In this document: in pieces, positions 47,730 through 56,572 of the stretch | Layout: every line of letters starts with the position of its first letter | How positions within the stretch are numbered: position 1 is the first letter of the stretch | NCBI RefSeq assembly: GCF_001613345.1 | Contig: NZ_BDCE01000057.1 | Location: 1 to 64,000 of the forward strand | Length of the DNA: 64,000 nt | DNA from: Nocardia uniformis NBRC 13702 | Lineage (GTDB): Bacteria > Actinomycetota > Actinomycetes > Mycobacteriales > Mycobacteriaceae | Direction of reading: 5' to 3' | Program-made: the position numbers and the translations under genes | The notes under the pieces: generated by a model | Told to the model about the DNA's origin: nothing | Seen by the model: only the letters and a program-made list of their open reading frames with translations | Database searches by the model: none

Positions 47730-48404
47730 TCAGTTCTCGTCCGCCTCGACCTCTTCCTCGGCGATCATCCAGCTGCCTCCGGCCGAGTCGGCGGACAGAT
47801 GCACCCAGATGCGGCGATCCGATTGCCGTACGAGGTAGGTGGTGACGGTACCGCCGTAGATATTGCCCAATCCGGAGCTGTAGGCCACCCGGATATCCCG
47901 GTCGATGGTGTCGGCGACGGCGGACGGGAACTTGGATTCGGTGACCTGCACGCCGCCGACATCGGTGACGGCCTTCTCGATCGCCTCCAGCAGGGCGAAT
48001 TTCGAGAATGCGCGGTCCTCCTCCGCATGGATGATGGACTGGTAAACCTTACCGATCACCCATTCGATGCGGTCCCCGGTCCACATCGGCACCCGGTCCC
48101 GGTCGGCTATGGGCTCCTCCTTGTTGGGGTTCTCGAATCCGGCGGGGATCGCGAAATATGGGAACGTGCCCAATGCCACCTCGGACAGTGGCACCGACTC
48201 CGGATCGAAACCGACACCGCTGGGCGCGACCGTCGAAGTCGTCGTAATCGGGGCGGCCACCGCGACACCGGTCGAGGTGGTCGTCTCGGTAGCGGCGTCG
48301 TCATTGCCCGCACATCCGGTGACGGCCGCCGACAGCACGACGGCGGTCAGGACTCCCGCGCTCGCCCTGCCCGGTCGAGTGGAAAGGATATTGCCCCAGA
48401 CCAT
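47730..48404 (-). CDS. Lipoprotein of unknown function
   Basis: A protein of 224 residues. The signal AGVLTAVVLSAAVTGCAGN has a lipobox with Cys 31, followed by a Thr-rich linker. The folded part begins LSEVALGTFPYFAIPAGFEN and continues with RVPMWTGDRIEWVIGKVYQS and a tail VGGVQVTESKFPSAVADTID. The layout resembles the periplasmic N-terminal part of some actinobacterial OmpA-like lipoproteins, but the OmpA domain is absent. GGGAGG precedes ATG 48404. No partner gene is apparent. Confidence 0.75.
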   Translation of the reverse strand: MVWGNILSTRPGRASAGVLTAVVLSAAVTGCAGNDDAATETTTSTGVAVAAPITTTSTVAPSGVGFDPESVPLSEVALGTFPYFAIPAGFENPNKEEPIADRDRVPMWTGDRIEWVIGKVYQSIIHAEEDRAFSKFALLEAIEKAVTDVGGVQVTESKFPSAVADTIDRDIRVAYSSGLGNIYGGTVTTYLVRQSDRRIWVHLSADSAGGSWMIAEEEVEADEN

Positions 48405-48530
48405 GTTTGAAACCTCCCAGTTTTCGTTGCGACGGCGACGCTATCGGCGACGCAGGCGTGGGGAGTCTCATCGTGGTCTCACTTCGGCCCGGGTACAGTG
48501 CCCGCAGGATGAGACGGAGAGGGCGCGCTG

Positions 48531-50309
48531 ATGGGAAGATCTGGTCCCCGCCCACCCCAGCTCGCGGAACTCGAGGCGGCGATGGCGACCCACCGCCTGG
48601 TCAATGTGTGCGGCCCACTCGGGGTCGGAAAGACCCATCTGGTCGAACAGCTGGCCGACGTGATCCGGCTGGACGCGGGCGAGGTCGGCGACGTGGATGC
48701 GGGCCGCCGATGTCTCGTCATCGACGGGGTGGACGGCCCCGCGCGGCTGGCGGCGGCGGTCGCGACCGCTGACAGCCATCGGGGACCGCTGGTGGTGGTG
48801 AGTCGACAGCCCCTGTTCGCCGAGCGCGGATGGACCGGTCGGAACATGGTTGTGGTCCACGTAAAGCCATTGTCGAACAATGAAATTCACGATCTTGTTG
48901 CTGAGTCGGGCATCGTCGATCGTGCCGAACGCGAGCTCATTGCCCGGCTCGCGGTTGGTATTCCCCTCTTGGCTCTCGCGGCAGTCCGCGCACTGCACGG
49001 CGGGGCGTCGGCCGATGCCCCGGGTGCGGTGGCCGACCACATCGCCGTCGAACTCTTCGAGCTCCTCGAACGTGAATCACCCGGTCGGCGTTGGCAATAC
49101 GCGCTCCGACTGCTGGCAACCGCCGGAACCGCCGACGAGACGGTGCTGGCAGGCGGTCCGGACCTGTTCACTCGGGTGTCACGACTCAGCGTGGTTGGTC
49201 GAGGGCAGGTGGGTCTGGTGCTGCGCGAGCCCTATCGCGGCATTGTCGAACTGGCCTTCCGATGGCGTCGGCCGGAGAGCCACCGCAATGTTCGCGTCCG
49301 CGCCGAGGCCCACACGCTGGACCGGCTGCGCGGCCCCGTGGACGCCGGGGAACGCGCGGCGCTCGTCGAGCAGGCGATCTTCCTGGCCGCGACGCCGCCC
49401 ATTCGGTCGGCTCTGTTCCCCTCGGTATCGTCGGTCCTGCCGATTCTCCAGGCCACCGACGCCGACGCCGACGATATCGCGCGGCTGATGCGAGAATGGG
49501 CGCACCACAATGACTTTCGCCAGAGTTCGGTCGCGCGCATGGTCGAAGGCTGGGCCGATGCCGACATCACCAGCTATCACCTGGTTCGCAATGACGAGGG
49601 CCGGTTGGTGGGATTGGCGAATCTGATGCCGATCACCGATCGCACCGCCGACAGCATCGATCCACTGCTGCAGCAGTACGCCGACGAGATCATCGGAAAG
49701 CGAATGGGCGGCTTGTTCCTCGGTGCCGCCTTCAGTATCGATCCGGCCGTACATCCGCATATCCTGCGCCACACGCTGCGTGCGGCGGCCAGTGTCGGTG
49801 AACTGGTGGTCTCCACTGCGAATCCGGAGTATCTGGCCCTGCTGCGCGGACTGCGCTTCGACCCGCACGGTGCGTTGCGCGACGATGTCTACCGTTCCGG
49901 TCGCGCGCCCGAGGTCTACAGCAATGACTTCGCCGCAGCCGCGGGGCAACGATGGCTCGCCCGAGTGACGGGTCGTCCGGCCGAACCGCACACCGATCGA
50001 ATCGCATTCGCGCTGAGCAGAATTCATGACGCGGCCGCACTGGCCGAAAGTTCGTTGCTGGAATCGCCGGTAACTCCGAGTGTGCCCGCGCTACGGCGCT
50101 GGCTCCGTGCGGCGGTGGCCGAACTCGCCGACAGCGCTGATCCCGTCACTGCCGAGACCGGGACCATTCTCGCTGCCTACTACCTGCGCCCGTCCGCCAC
50201 TCATCGACAGGTTGCGTCCCGGTTGCATCTGAGCCGGGCCACCTACTTCCGCCGACTGGGGCACGGTCTGGCGCTGGTCGCGACTCGTCACGCGCACGAC
50301 GGGGGATAG
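48531..50309 (+). CDS. Large ATP-binding regulator with C-terminal HTH
   Basis: A protein of 592 residues. The N-terminus carries Walker A GPLGVGKT (residues 29-36) and a Walker B-like RCLVIDGVDG, followed by a STAND-type region (GPLVVVSRQPLFAERG, LVNVC). The middle around residues 330-450 (YHLVRNDEGRLVGLANLMPI, RMGGLFLGAAFSI) looks like an acetyltransferase-like or sensor fold. The C-terminal LRPSATHRQVASRLHLSRAT, YFRRLGHGLALVA is an HTH. This could be an ATP-dependent transcription regulator. The 3' end overlaps the convergent AraC gene by 22 bp. Confidence 0.7.
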   Translation: MGRSGPRPPQLAELEAAMATHRLVNVCGPLGVGKTHLVEQLADVIRLDAGEVGDVDAGRRCLVIDGVDGPARLAAAVATADSHRGPLVVVSRQPLFAERGWTGRNMVVVHVKPLSNNEIHDLVAESGIVDRAERELIARLAVGIPLLALAAVRALHGGASADAPGAVADHIAVELFELLERESPGRRWQYALRLLATAGTADETVLAGGPDLFTRVSRLSVVGRGQVGLVLREPYRGIVELAFRWRRPESHRNVRVRAEAHTLDRLRGPVDAGERAALVEQAIFLAATPPIRSALFPSVSSVLPILQATDADADDIARLMREWAHHNDFRQSSVARMVEGWADADITSYHLVRNDEGRLVGLANLMPITDRTADSIDPLLQQYADEIIGKRMGGLFLGAAFSIDPAVHPHILRHTLRAAASVGELVVSTANPEYLALLRGLRFDPHGALRDDVYRSGRAPEVYSNDFAAAAGQRWLARVTGRPAEPHTDRIAFALSRIHDAAALAESSLLESPVTPSVPALRRWLRAAVAELADSADPVTAETGTILAAYYLRPSATHRQVASRLHLSRATYFRRLGHGLALVATRHAHDGG

Positions 50310-51409
50310 GACGCCTGCCACCGCCGCATAGCGCGGCGCAGAGCGCGGTCGTCGCGATAGCCGACGCGCTGCGCGATCGAGTGCATGGTCAGCTCGGTGC
50401 CGCGTATCAGCCGTTGAGCATGTTCGTAACGGACAGAATCGATTTCGCGACGCCAGCTGGTGCCGCTCTCATCGAGGCGGCGCTGCAGGGTGCGTGGACC
50501 CATGTTGAGTCGCGCCGCCATCTCGTTCAGCGAGGGAGCGCTCCGGCTGAGCGAGGCCGCGAGTGTGGTGCGGAAGCGGGTATGCCAATCGGGGACGTGC
50601 CGGGCGGTCGCTCTCGTCAGCTCGGCATGTTGACGCAGCACCACGGCCAGACCCGGTGGGCCCCATTGGATCGGACGTGTGACGTCCTCGGTGAGGAAGG
50701 TGATCGAGTTCGTCGGCATCTCGAAATCGATGTGGGTTGTCCCGAAGTACTCGCTGAGCTGCCCGTGGTGTCGGGGTGCGGTATGGCTGAACCCGACGCG
50801 CACCGGCGATACCGGCCGCTGGGCCACTTCCCGCGCACGCATGGTGAATATCCCCAGCGCGAACTCACCCAGTGCGGCGACGACATTCGGTTCGAACGCC
50901 CCGGTCGAGTGCGAGACCGTGACCAGGCCACCGTCTTCCCGCAGTTCGACATGTTCGTTACCGACGTCAGCTATTACATCGAGGTACCCGACGCTATCGC
51001 GCAGGCCGGCGAAAATCGTTTCACCCGCCCCGAACAGGTAATCCCACACGCCGAACGTACCCATCGGCGCATCCTGGACGATCCGGATGCCGACATCCTC
51101 GTGTGCAGCGCCGGCCGTGAGCATTTCCCAGACGATCAGCAGCGAACCGGTCGATACGCGACAGGTTTCATCGGCGAGTATGTCGCTACCCAGGTCGGGC
51201 AGATCGGCGAGGTCGGCCGGCTTCGCGCCCGCGCGCAAGGCTGAGGTGACGAGGAACCGCGCCATATGAGTGGAAACGGTGTCCTCATGCACGGCTCGAA
51301 GTCTATGCGCGAGGGCAGGGACGGTGTCTATTCGCGATGGCGTGAACGGTCCGGTTGCTGACGTGTTCGGCACCATCGTGTTTGGATTCCGGGTCGTAGC
51401 GTAGATCAA
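50288..51409 (-). CDS. AraC-family regulator with arabinose-binding-like N-domain (OruR type)
   Basis: A protein of 373 residues. The N-terminal 190 residues have the PF12625-like pattern (SVGYLDVIADVGNEHVELRE, VRVGFSHTAPRHHGQLSEYF). The C-terminal AraC helix-turn-helix is SLNEMAARLNMGPRTLQRRL, DESGTSWRREIDSVRYEHAQ, then LIRGTELTMHSIAQRVGYRD. Regulators of this type control amino-acid or steroid catabolism in other bacteria. Start ATG 51409 or 51376. Confidence 0.87.
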   Translation of the reverse strand: MIYATTRNPNTMVPNTSATGPFTPSRIDTVPALAHRLRAVHEDTVSTHMARFLVTSALRAGAKPADLADLPDLGSDILADETCRVSTGSLLIVWEMLTAGAAHEDVGIRIVQDAPMGTFGVWDYLFGAGETIFAGLRDSVGYLDVIADVGNEHVELREDGGLVTVSHSTGAFEPNVVAALGEFALGIFTMRAREVAQRPVSPVRVGFSHTAPRHHGQLSEYFGTTHIDFEMPTNSITFLTEDVTRPIQWGPPGLAVVLRQHAELTRATARHVPDWHTRFRTTLAASLSRSAPSLNEMAARLNMGPRTLQRRLDESGTSWRREIDSVRYEHAQRLIRGTELTMHSIAQRVGYRDDRALRRAMRRWQASYPPSCA

Positions 51410-51441
51410 GCCGTTATCCCGACGAACGATTCAGGGTGAAC

Positions 51442-51987
51442 ATGTCCATCGGAAAGGCAACGGGTGCGGCCCTTTCGGTCATCGCCGCGCTTACGCTGGC
51501 AGCCTGTAATGACAGCGTTGTCACCGGAGACGTGACTTCGACCACCACATCGTCGGTCTCAGCGAGCGCCACCACATCGATATCCACCGCTACCACGGAG
51601 TCCGAGCTTCCATCACCGACCAGCGCACCGGAGACCGGGGATTCGGGCACGGATTCCGAACCGTCACCGGAGACGACTCAGGCCGCCCCGGCCGCCGAGG
51701 CCCAATACTGTGGCGAAGCTGCCAACGGGCTTGCGATCCATGCGTCGAGCGGTCGTCCCGGCAATATCTGTGTCATTGCGGAGCCGGTCATCAACACCTA
51801 TCTCGCAGCGCACGACAAGGAGAAAACCGGACACACTCGCGGATGGTCGACATTGACCGTGACCATTCGCGAGATCGATTGGCACTGCGGAGAACAGCGG
51901 ACACCCATCGACGGTGGCGGGTACATCCCGTTCCTGCAGTGCACACGGGATCAGCTTGCGGACGAATGGATACGGCTCGGTTCGTAG
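51442..51987 (+). CDS. Small lipoprotein with Thr/Ser-rich linker
   Basis: About 181 residues. The signal ATGAALSVIAALTLAACND has lipobox LAAC. A 60-residue Thr/Ser/Pro/Glu linker follows, then a small domain with four cysteines (YCGEAANGLAIHAS, ICVIAEPVINTYLA, WHCGEQRTP, LQCTRDQ). Function unknown. ATG 51442 is preferred (AGGG upstream); GTG 51436 is in frame. Confidence 0.7.
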   Translation: MSIGKATGAALSVIAALTLAACNDSVVTGDVTSTTTSSVSASATTSISTATTESELPSPTSAPETGDSGTDSEPSPETTQAAPAAEAQYCGEAANGLAIHASSGRPGNICVIAEPVINTYLAAHDKEKTGHTRGWSTLTVTIREIDWHCGEQRTPIDGGGYIPFLQCTRDQLADEWIRLGS

Positions 51988-52078
51988 TGCCGGGAACACA
52001 CTGCTCACTCGTAACGTGCCTCGGCACAATTTCGGTTACATCCCATTTATCAACGACAACCAGCGATCGGATCTCTAT

Positions 52079-52411
52079 ATGCGAACCTCGGCTCGAGCAC
52101 TTGCGATATGTCTGGCCGCTCCCATTGCGGCTGTCGCGCTGACGGGGATCGGTGCCGGTACAGCCGCTGCCGCACCCGGCTGTGAAGGGTCGATGAACGC
52201 TGGGTTCGCATACAACGGTGTGTGCAAGGGCGGCGAGGGCACCTATCGACTCGAGATCGATTGCCTCGGATACAACCTCGCTCCGCTGGCGGTGGGCCCG
52301 TACACGATCCGCGAAGACTTGCCAGTTGGACAAGCGGGCACGGTGAGTTGCTTCGGCCCGAACTGGTCCAGCGCCGGATGGGGCGTGGGTGGGCGAATCT
52401 TCCTGCTCTGA
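52079..52411 (+). CDS. Small secreted protein
   Basis: A protein of 110 residues. The signal peptide MRTSARALAICLAAPIAAVA continues to GTAAAAPG, a typical cleavage site. The mature part has four cysteines (GCEGSMNAGF, NGVCKGGEGTYRLEIDCLGY, TVSCFGPNW), which probably form two disulfides. It is similar in style to small exported proteins of Nocardia and mycobacteria. Function unknown. It lies just before the minus-strand half of cassette copy 2. Confidence 0.7.
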   Translation: MRTSARALAICLAAPIAAVALTGIGAGTAAAAPGCEGSMNAGFAYNGVCKGGEGTYRLEIDCLGYNLAPLAVGPYTIREDLPVGQAGTVSCFGPNWSSAGWGVGGRIFLL

Positions 52412-52450
52412 CTGAGCTGTTCGAGGCGGCGCCGACCGGGCCGGAGCTGG

Positions 52451-52735
52451 TCAGTTCACGTTCACTGTGTGATGTGCGATGGCGTCCTCGACCGGTCGGG
52501 CGGCGGCATCGGAGTCGGAGGGCTCGATGCCGTCGAAGATCGCGTCGAGGATGTCGGCGGTGTCGAGGGTGGCCGGGAACCTGTGCGCCGCACGGGCGCT
52601 GAGGATGACCGCGTACAGCACCATGGCGTAGACGTGTGAGCGGGGCGCGGTGAGCCGCCAGCCGTGGTGCTCGCGCTCCCGCAGCTGGGCTTCCACGGTG
52701 TCGATGACGTTGGAGTTCGATCTGGTCACGATCAT
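52451..52735 (-). CDS. Unknown cassette protein A, copy 2 (reframed N-terminus)
   Basis: A 94-residue frame that matches protein A of copy 1 from VIDTVEAQLREREHHGWRLT onward, then APRSHVYAMVLYAVILSARA and ADILDAIFDGIEPSDSD. Copy 1 begins MRSDDYDQIELQ in the corresponding place; here the same DNA is kept (ATG at 52745) but 11 bases are missing before VIDTV, so that frame no longer joins. A new ATG at 52735 overlaps the upstream stop by ATGA and opens the rest with a different N-terminus, MIVTRSNSN. It may be functional with a new start or be decaying. Confidence 0.6.
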   Translation of the reverse strand: MIVTRSNSNVIDTVEAQLREREHHGWRLTAPRSHVYAMVLYAVILSARAAHRFPATLDTADILDAIFDGIEPSDSDAAARPVEDAIAHHTVNVN

Positions 52736-53121
52736 CGGAGGGCATGATGGCCTCCGTGAAACAGTGCGGCGCAACTGGAAAGCGCAATACGCAGCAGGGT
52801 GAGTAGAGATTTCCGCGTTGCCTGCGGTGTTCGGGTGGCACGTGCGTCGAGCACCATGTGCCCGGCCGCGACCAGTGCGGTACGTGCCCGCCACCGCACC
52901 CGGCAGTTGTTGGTCCCGCACCCGAGGTGCAGTTGCATCGCCGTGTGGGCCTGAGCGGTGGTCAACTCGCCGGGATCGGTGTAGCACGACCACAATCCGC
53001 GTATCGAATACCCGACCGCGACGGTCGCGGTTATCGGGCACTCGACATTGTCGGCCTGCTGTTTCTCGCGGTCGATCCGGTCGATGATCGCTTGCACCGA
53101 CCACGGGTTGTCGCTGGACAT
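52732..53121 (-). CDS. Unknown cassette protein B, copy 2
   Basis: A protein of 129 residues: MSSDNPWSVQAIIDRIDREK, then GYSIRGLWSCYTDPGELTTA, QAHTAMQLHLGCGTNNCRV and RARTALVAAGHMVLDARATR. It is strongly similar to the copy 1 protein at 28842-29234, including the three cysteines. ATG 53121 is preceded by GGGAGGTCAGCACA. It is divergent from the HTH-DUF5753 gene with 177 bp between that contain two inverted repeats. Confidence 0.7.
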   Translation of the reverse strand: MSSDNPWSVQAIIDRIDREKQQADNVECPITATVAVGYSIRGLWSCYTDPGELTTAQAHTAMQLHLGCGTNNCRVRWRARTALVAAGHMVLDARATRTPQATRKSLLTLLRIALSSCAALFHGGHHALR

Positions 53122-53190
53122 TGTGCTGACCTCCCTGGGTTGTGGCTGTGGTCCCAGCACACCACCGGCCACCAGCAGGTAGAGGCAAAA

Positions 53191-53217
53191 TTGAAGCTTC
53201 AGATTGAATTGCTTCAA
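53191..53217. promoter_or_regulatory. Inverted repeat TTGAAGC / GCTTCAA, cassette copy 2
   Basis: TTGAAGC (53191-53197) and GCTTCAA (53211-53217) are perfect 7-bp arms with a 13-base spacer in the divergent promoter region. Confidence 0.4.
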
Positions 53218-53227
53218 AACACCAGGA

Positions 53228-53249
53228 TGTACCGCAGATCTGCGGTACA
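53228..53249. promoter_or_regulatory. Perfect 22-bp palindrome, candidate operator
   Basis: The left half TGTACCGCAGA (53228-53238) is exactly complementary to the right half TCTGCGGTACA (53239-53249). It is centred 60 bp before the HTH-DUF5753 start and 117 bp before protein B. A dimeric HTH protein could bind it and control both directions. Confidence 0.6.
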
Positions 53250-53298
53250 CATAGCTTCAGATATCAAGTGCTGTCACCTTCACTTTCAGGGAGATCCC

Positions 53299-54189
53299 AT
53301 GAGTGACACTGGCAACCAGCCCTCCACCCTGCCTCGCCGCCAACTCGGCCGGTTCCTGCGTGAAGCCCGTGAAGGGCTCGGACTGACGCAGAAGGTCGCC
53401 GCCGAAATGGTCGAACTCAGCGAACCCGGGCTGCAACGCATCGAGGCCGGGCGAGTGAAGAAGGTCCGCATCCGCGATGTGCAGGCTCTGTGTGAAATCT
53501 ACGAGATCACCGCCGAGAACACCCAGCGGGCGGTCGAATTGGCTGAGCAAGCCAAAGTCACGAGCTGGTATCACGCATTCGGTGGCCTGTTCAACGACAC
53601 CTTCAATATGTACGTCGGTTTGGAAGCCTCGGCGCGCCAACTGATTACCTACCACGAGCACGTCCCGGGGCTGTTGCAAACCGCGGACTACGCACGAGCT
53701 CTCATCAGCGCGTTCTACCGAGACGACAGCGACGACGATATCCATCGACGGGTCGAACTGCGGATGAAACGCCAAGCAATCGTCACCCGCAAGACCCGCC
53801 CATTGAAGCTCGAAGTGCTTCTGCACGAGTCGGCCCTGCATCGCGTTATCGGTGATCGGCAAGTCATGGCGGCGCAGCTGCGACACCTCGCGGAGATCAG
53901 CAAACCGGCCAACGTCTCGCTGCGTATCCACCCCTACTCCGCAGGTTGCACATGGGGACTTTTGCACGGCCCGTTCGTCATCCTCGACTTCGGCACCGAT
54001 ACCAAAGGCGAGCCGATCGAACCGTCCGTGGTCTATCACGAGATCCAAATGAGCAACGACGTCTACCTCGAGAAGCCCGCCGATTTGCGCCGCTACCATG
54101 AATTGGTTGGGGCCCTGCGGGCTACTGCCCTCGATGAGGACACCACAAGAGACCTGCTCCGGCGGGCAACAAGGAGTTACGAGCGGTGA
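53299..54189 (+). CDS. HTH-DUF5753 regulator (WhiJ-like), copy 2
   Basis: A protein of 296 residues with the same domain order as copy 1: XRE helix-turn-helix (LPRRQLGRFLREAREGLGLT, VELSEPGLQRIEAGRVKK), then DUF5753 (TFNMYVGLEASARQLITYHE, HVPGLLQTADYARALISAFY, LLHGPFVILDFGTD). About two thirds of residues agree with copy 1 by eye. GGGAG precedes ATG 53299. The stop overlaps the DUF397 gene. The upstream 22-bp palindrome is a likely binding site. Confidence 0.9.
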   Translation: MSDTGNQPSTLPRRQLGRFLREAREGLGLTQKVAAEMVELSEPGLQRIEAGRVKKVRIRDVQALCEIYEITAENTQRAVELAEQAKVTSWYHAFGGLFNDTFNMYVGLEASARQLITYHEHVPGLLQTADYARALISAFYRDDSDDDIHRRVELRMKRQAIVTRKTRPLKLEVLLHESALHRVIGDRQVMAAQLRHLAEISKPANVSLRIHPYSAGCTWGLLHGPFVILDFGTDTKGEPIEPSVVYHEIQMSNDVYLEKPADLRRYHELVGALRATALDEDTTRDLLRRATRSYER

Positions 54190-54392
54190 AGACCGAGCTG
54201 TCCGGGGCGAACTGGTTCAAGAGCAGTTACAGCGAAAGCAGTGGAGCGTGTGTGGAGGTCGCGTGGGCCAATGACGGAATGGTCGGAGTGCGTGACTCGA
54301 AGCACCCGGCCGGACCGGCACTGGTCTTCACGTTGAGCGCATGGGACGCATTCACGGCAGGTGTCGCAGACGGCGAGTTCGACCGCCGGTAA
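54186..54392 (+). CDS. DUF397 protein, copy 2
   Basis: A protein of 68 residues: LSGANWFKSSYSESSGACVE, then MVGVRDSKHPAGPALVFTLS and AWDAFTAGVADGEFDRR. GTG 54186 overlaps the regulator's stop. The TAA stop (54390-54392) is followed immediately by the first base of a group II intron, so the gene is intact but its downstream neighbourhood has been replaced. Confidence 0.9.
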   Translation: MKTELSGANWFKSSYSESSGACVEVAWANDGMVGVRDSKHPAGPALVFTLSAWDAFTAGVADGEFDRR

Positions 54393-56474
54393 GTGCGCCA
54401 CGAGGCGTGATGTGACCGTGTAGAGGTTCGAGACCTCTACCCCTGGGCCGTCGCAGCGGTCTGGGTGAAGCTGAGGGCAGCCTGGTCCGGGGAATGCCGG
54501 GGAGGGTGGGAGCAGCCCTGACAAAGCCGTGACGTACCGATACTGCCAGGTGGTGCGGGTTCGGCAAGCGAGATGTGAAGGTGTACGCGAGGAATCAGTG
54601 TTCGAGGCCCCGTAAAGGTCGAACCGGCTCAAATCTGGCGGATATGGGCAGGGGTGCAGTGCGTGACCGAGTTCCGTTGTAGTTGAACGGGATTGGGTCA
54701 ACTCCATAGCCGTTCTTATGGGTCGGTGAGGAGGCCGCGCCGAAGGTCTGCGGCGTAGGCGCGGCGATGCTGCCGGGGTATAGCTGAGCACCTCCCACAT
54801 CGAACGGTCATGTCGTGAACGTGGGAACCACTCTCAGCTGTCCGGTACGGAATCAGCCGGATTCGGTTGTCGGACAGGCTCATTGCCAGCTGTTGGCTGA
54901 GAGTGGGGCGGAGGCCCCGTAGTAGTTCGAGGGCGGGAAAGCCGTCCACATGGCGAAGGGGGCCAGCAAGTCGGTAGTAAGGATGCTGGAATATCGGGAG
55001 GACGCTGGTGAATACCGACGCTTCGGTGATCGACCTGCCACAGGTTGAGCGCAGAGTACCGCAGATCCAGGCCAAGCTGCACCGTTGGGCGGGAGATGAT
55101 CCTCATCGCCGGTTCGATGATCTATACAACCTCGTCTGCGATCCCACGTTCTTGGCTGTGGCGTGGGAACGTGTGCGGAATAATCGGGGTGCTCGATCGG
55201 CCGGAGTGGACCGTCAGACGGTCCGCTATATCGAGGACGAGATCGGGGTGGAGGTCTTCCTCCAGAAACTGCGGGCGGACGTGAAGTCTCGTAGTTTCAC
55301 TCCGTTGCCCGCGCGGGAGCAGATGATTCCGAAGGCGAACGGCAAGTTGCGACGTCTCGGGATTCCGACCGTGCGGGACAGGGTCGTGCAAGCGGCCCTG
55401 AAGCTGGTGTTGGAGCCGATCTTCGAGGCGGACTTCTTGCCGTGTTCCTACGGTTTCCGCCCGAATCGGCGCGCACATGACGCGATCGCCGAGATTCGCC
55501 ACTTCGCCGGCCATTCCTATGAGTGGGCGGTCGAGGGCGATATCAAGGCGTGCTTCGATGAGATTTCCCATCCAGCGTTGATGACGTTGGTGGGCAAGCG
55601 AATCGGGGATAAGCGGGTGCTCGCGCTGGTCAAAGCGTTCCTCAAAGCGGGGATCCTCGCCGCGAGTGGCGCATTGGGATTCTCTGATGCCGGGACTCCG
55701 CAAGGGGGCGTGCTGTCTCCGCTGCTGGCCAATATCGCCTTGAGTGTGCTCGATGAACACATGACGGGTAAGGCCGAAACGCCTCGGGAGCGGGAGCGAC
55801 GCCGGAAACACGGGTTGGCGAACTATCGAATCATTAGGTACGCAGACGATTTCGTGATTCTGGTCATCGGCACTCGTGCCGATGCGCAAGCTCTTCTTCC
55901 CGAGTTGGCGGAAGTTCTTTCCACCGTGGGCCTGCGCCTATCGGAGGAAAAGACACTGATCACCCACATCGACGAGGGAATGGATTTCCTCGGGTGGCGC
56001 ATCCAGCGCCACCGCCAGAAGGGGTCCAGCAAGCACATCAACCGGACACTGGCCATCGTGCTGCGTCTGCTCAATACGACGTTGCGCGGATGGGCGGAAT
56101 ACTTCCGCTACGGGGTGTCTCACGCGACATTCAGCTACCTCACCAACCACGCGTGGTTGCGGGTGGGGAAATGGATGCGGCGCAAGCACTCTGGGCTCTC
56201 GTGGAAGGAACTCCGCCGCCTCTACGGGCCGTCACGGCTGCGGACCCAGGACGGGATCACGCTGATCGACCTCAACAGCGTCAGCACCAAACGCTACCGC
56301 TACCGAGGAGCGAAAATCCCCACCCCCTGGGCGACCGCAGCCTGAGGAAATACCCCTGACCTGCCGGGACTTGTGGAGAGCCGGATGTCTGGAAACAGAC
56401 ACGTCCGGTTCGGAGGGCGGGCTGGAGAAACGGAGTCGTCGTAAGACGGCCACCGCGCTCCGGCCCGACCCTAC
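54393..56474 (+). mobile_element. Group II intron
   Basis: The 5' end reads GTGCGCC, the group II consensus, exactly after the TAA of the DUF397 gene. Domains I-III occupy 54393-55007 (no protein). The maturase gene lies in domain IV (55008-56345). Domain V is at 56378-56411: GAGCCGGATGTCTG, GAAA loop, then CAGACACGTCCGGTTC, with the catalytic AGC. Domain VI follows, and the 3' end is placed near 56474 (ending CCCTAC); this boundary is approximate. All parts needed for splicing and retrohoming appear present. Confidence 0.85.
55008..56345 (+). CDS. ltrA: Group II intron reverse transcriptase/maturase
   Basis: A protein of 445 residues encoded in intron domain IV. The reverse transcriptase has RGARSAGVDRQT, IPKANGKLRRLGIPTVRDRV, YGFRPNRRAHDAI, TPQGGVLSPLLANIAL and the catalytic box RYADDFVIL. 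The maturase (X) domain and GIIM region follow (NTTLRGWAEYFRYGVSHATF, WMRRKHSG). The end lacks an obvious HNH endonuclease, so mobility would rely on other 3' ends. GTG 55008 is the start. The protein assists splicing and copies the intron RNA into DNA. Confidence 0.93.
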   Translation: MNTDASVIDLPQVERRVPQIQAKLHRWAGDDPHRRFDDLYNLVCDPTFLAVAWERVRNNRGARSAGVDRQTVRYIEDEIGVEVFLQKLRADVKSRSFTPLPAREQMIPKANGKLRRLGIPTVRDRVVQAALKLVLEPIFEADFLPCSYGFRPNRRAHDAIAEIRHFAGHSYEWAVEGDIKACFDEISHPALMTLVGKRIGDKRVLALVKAFLKAGILAASGALGFSDAGTPQGGVLSPLLANIALSVLDEHMTGKAETPRERERRRKHGLANYRIIRYADDFVILVIGTRADAQALLPELAEVLSTVGLRLSEEKTLITHIDEGMDFLGWRIQRHRQKGSSKHINRTLAIVLRLLNTTLRGWAEYFRYGVSHATFSYLTNHAWLRVGKWMRRKHSGLSWKELRRLYGPSRLRTQDGITLIDLNSVSTKRYRYRGAKIPTPWATAA

Positions 56475-56572
56475 GTGGTACGCCGGCGCTGCCACCGATG
56501 AAGTCCGCGATTGCCACCCGCTACGGAGTTTCATCCCGAGAGTCTTCGCCTGCGGTGAGCCGACAACGCGTG

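Noticed and set aside
54420..54450. tRNA-like T-arm (GGTTCGAGACC) with flanking stem
   Set aside because: It is part of group II intron domain I; no acceptor stem, D-arm or anticodon arm fits around it.
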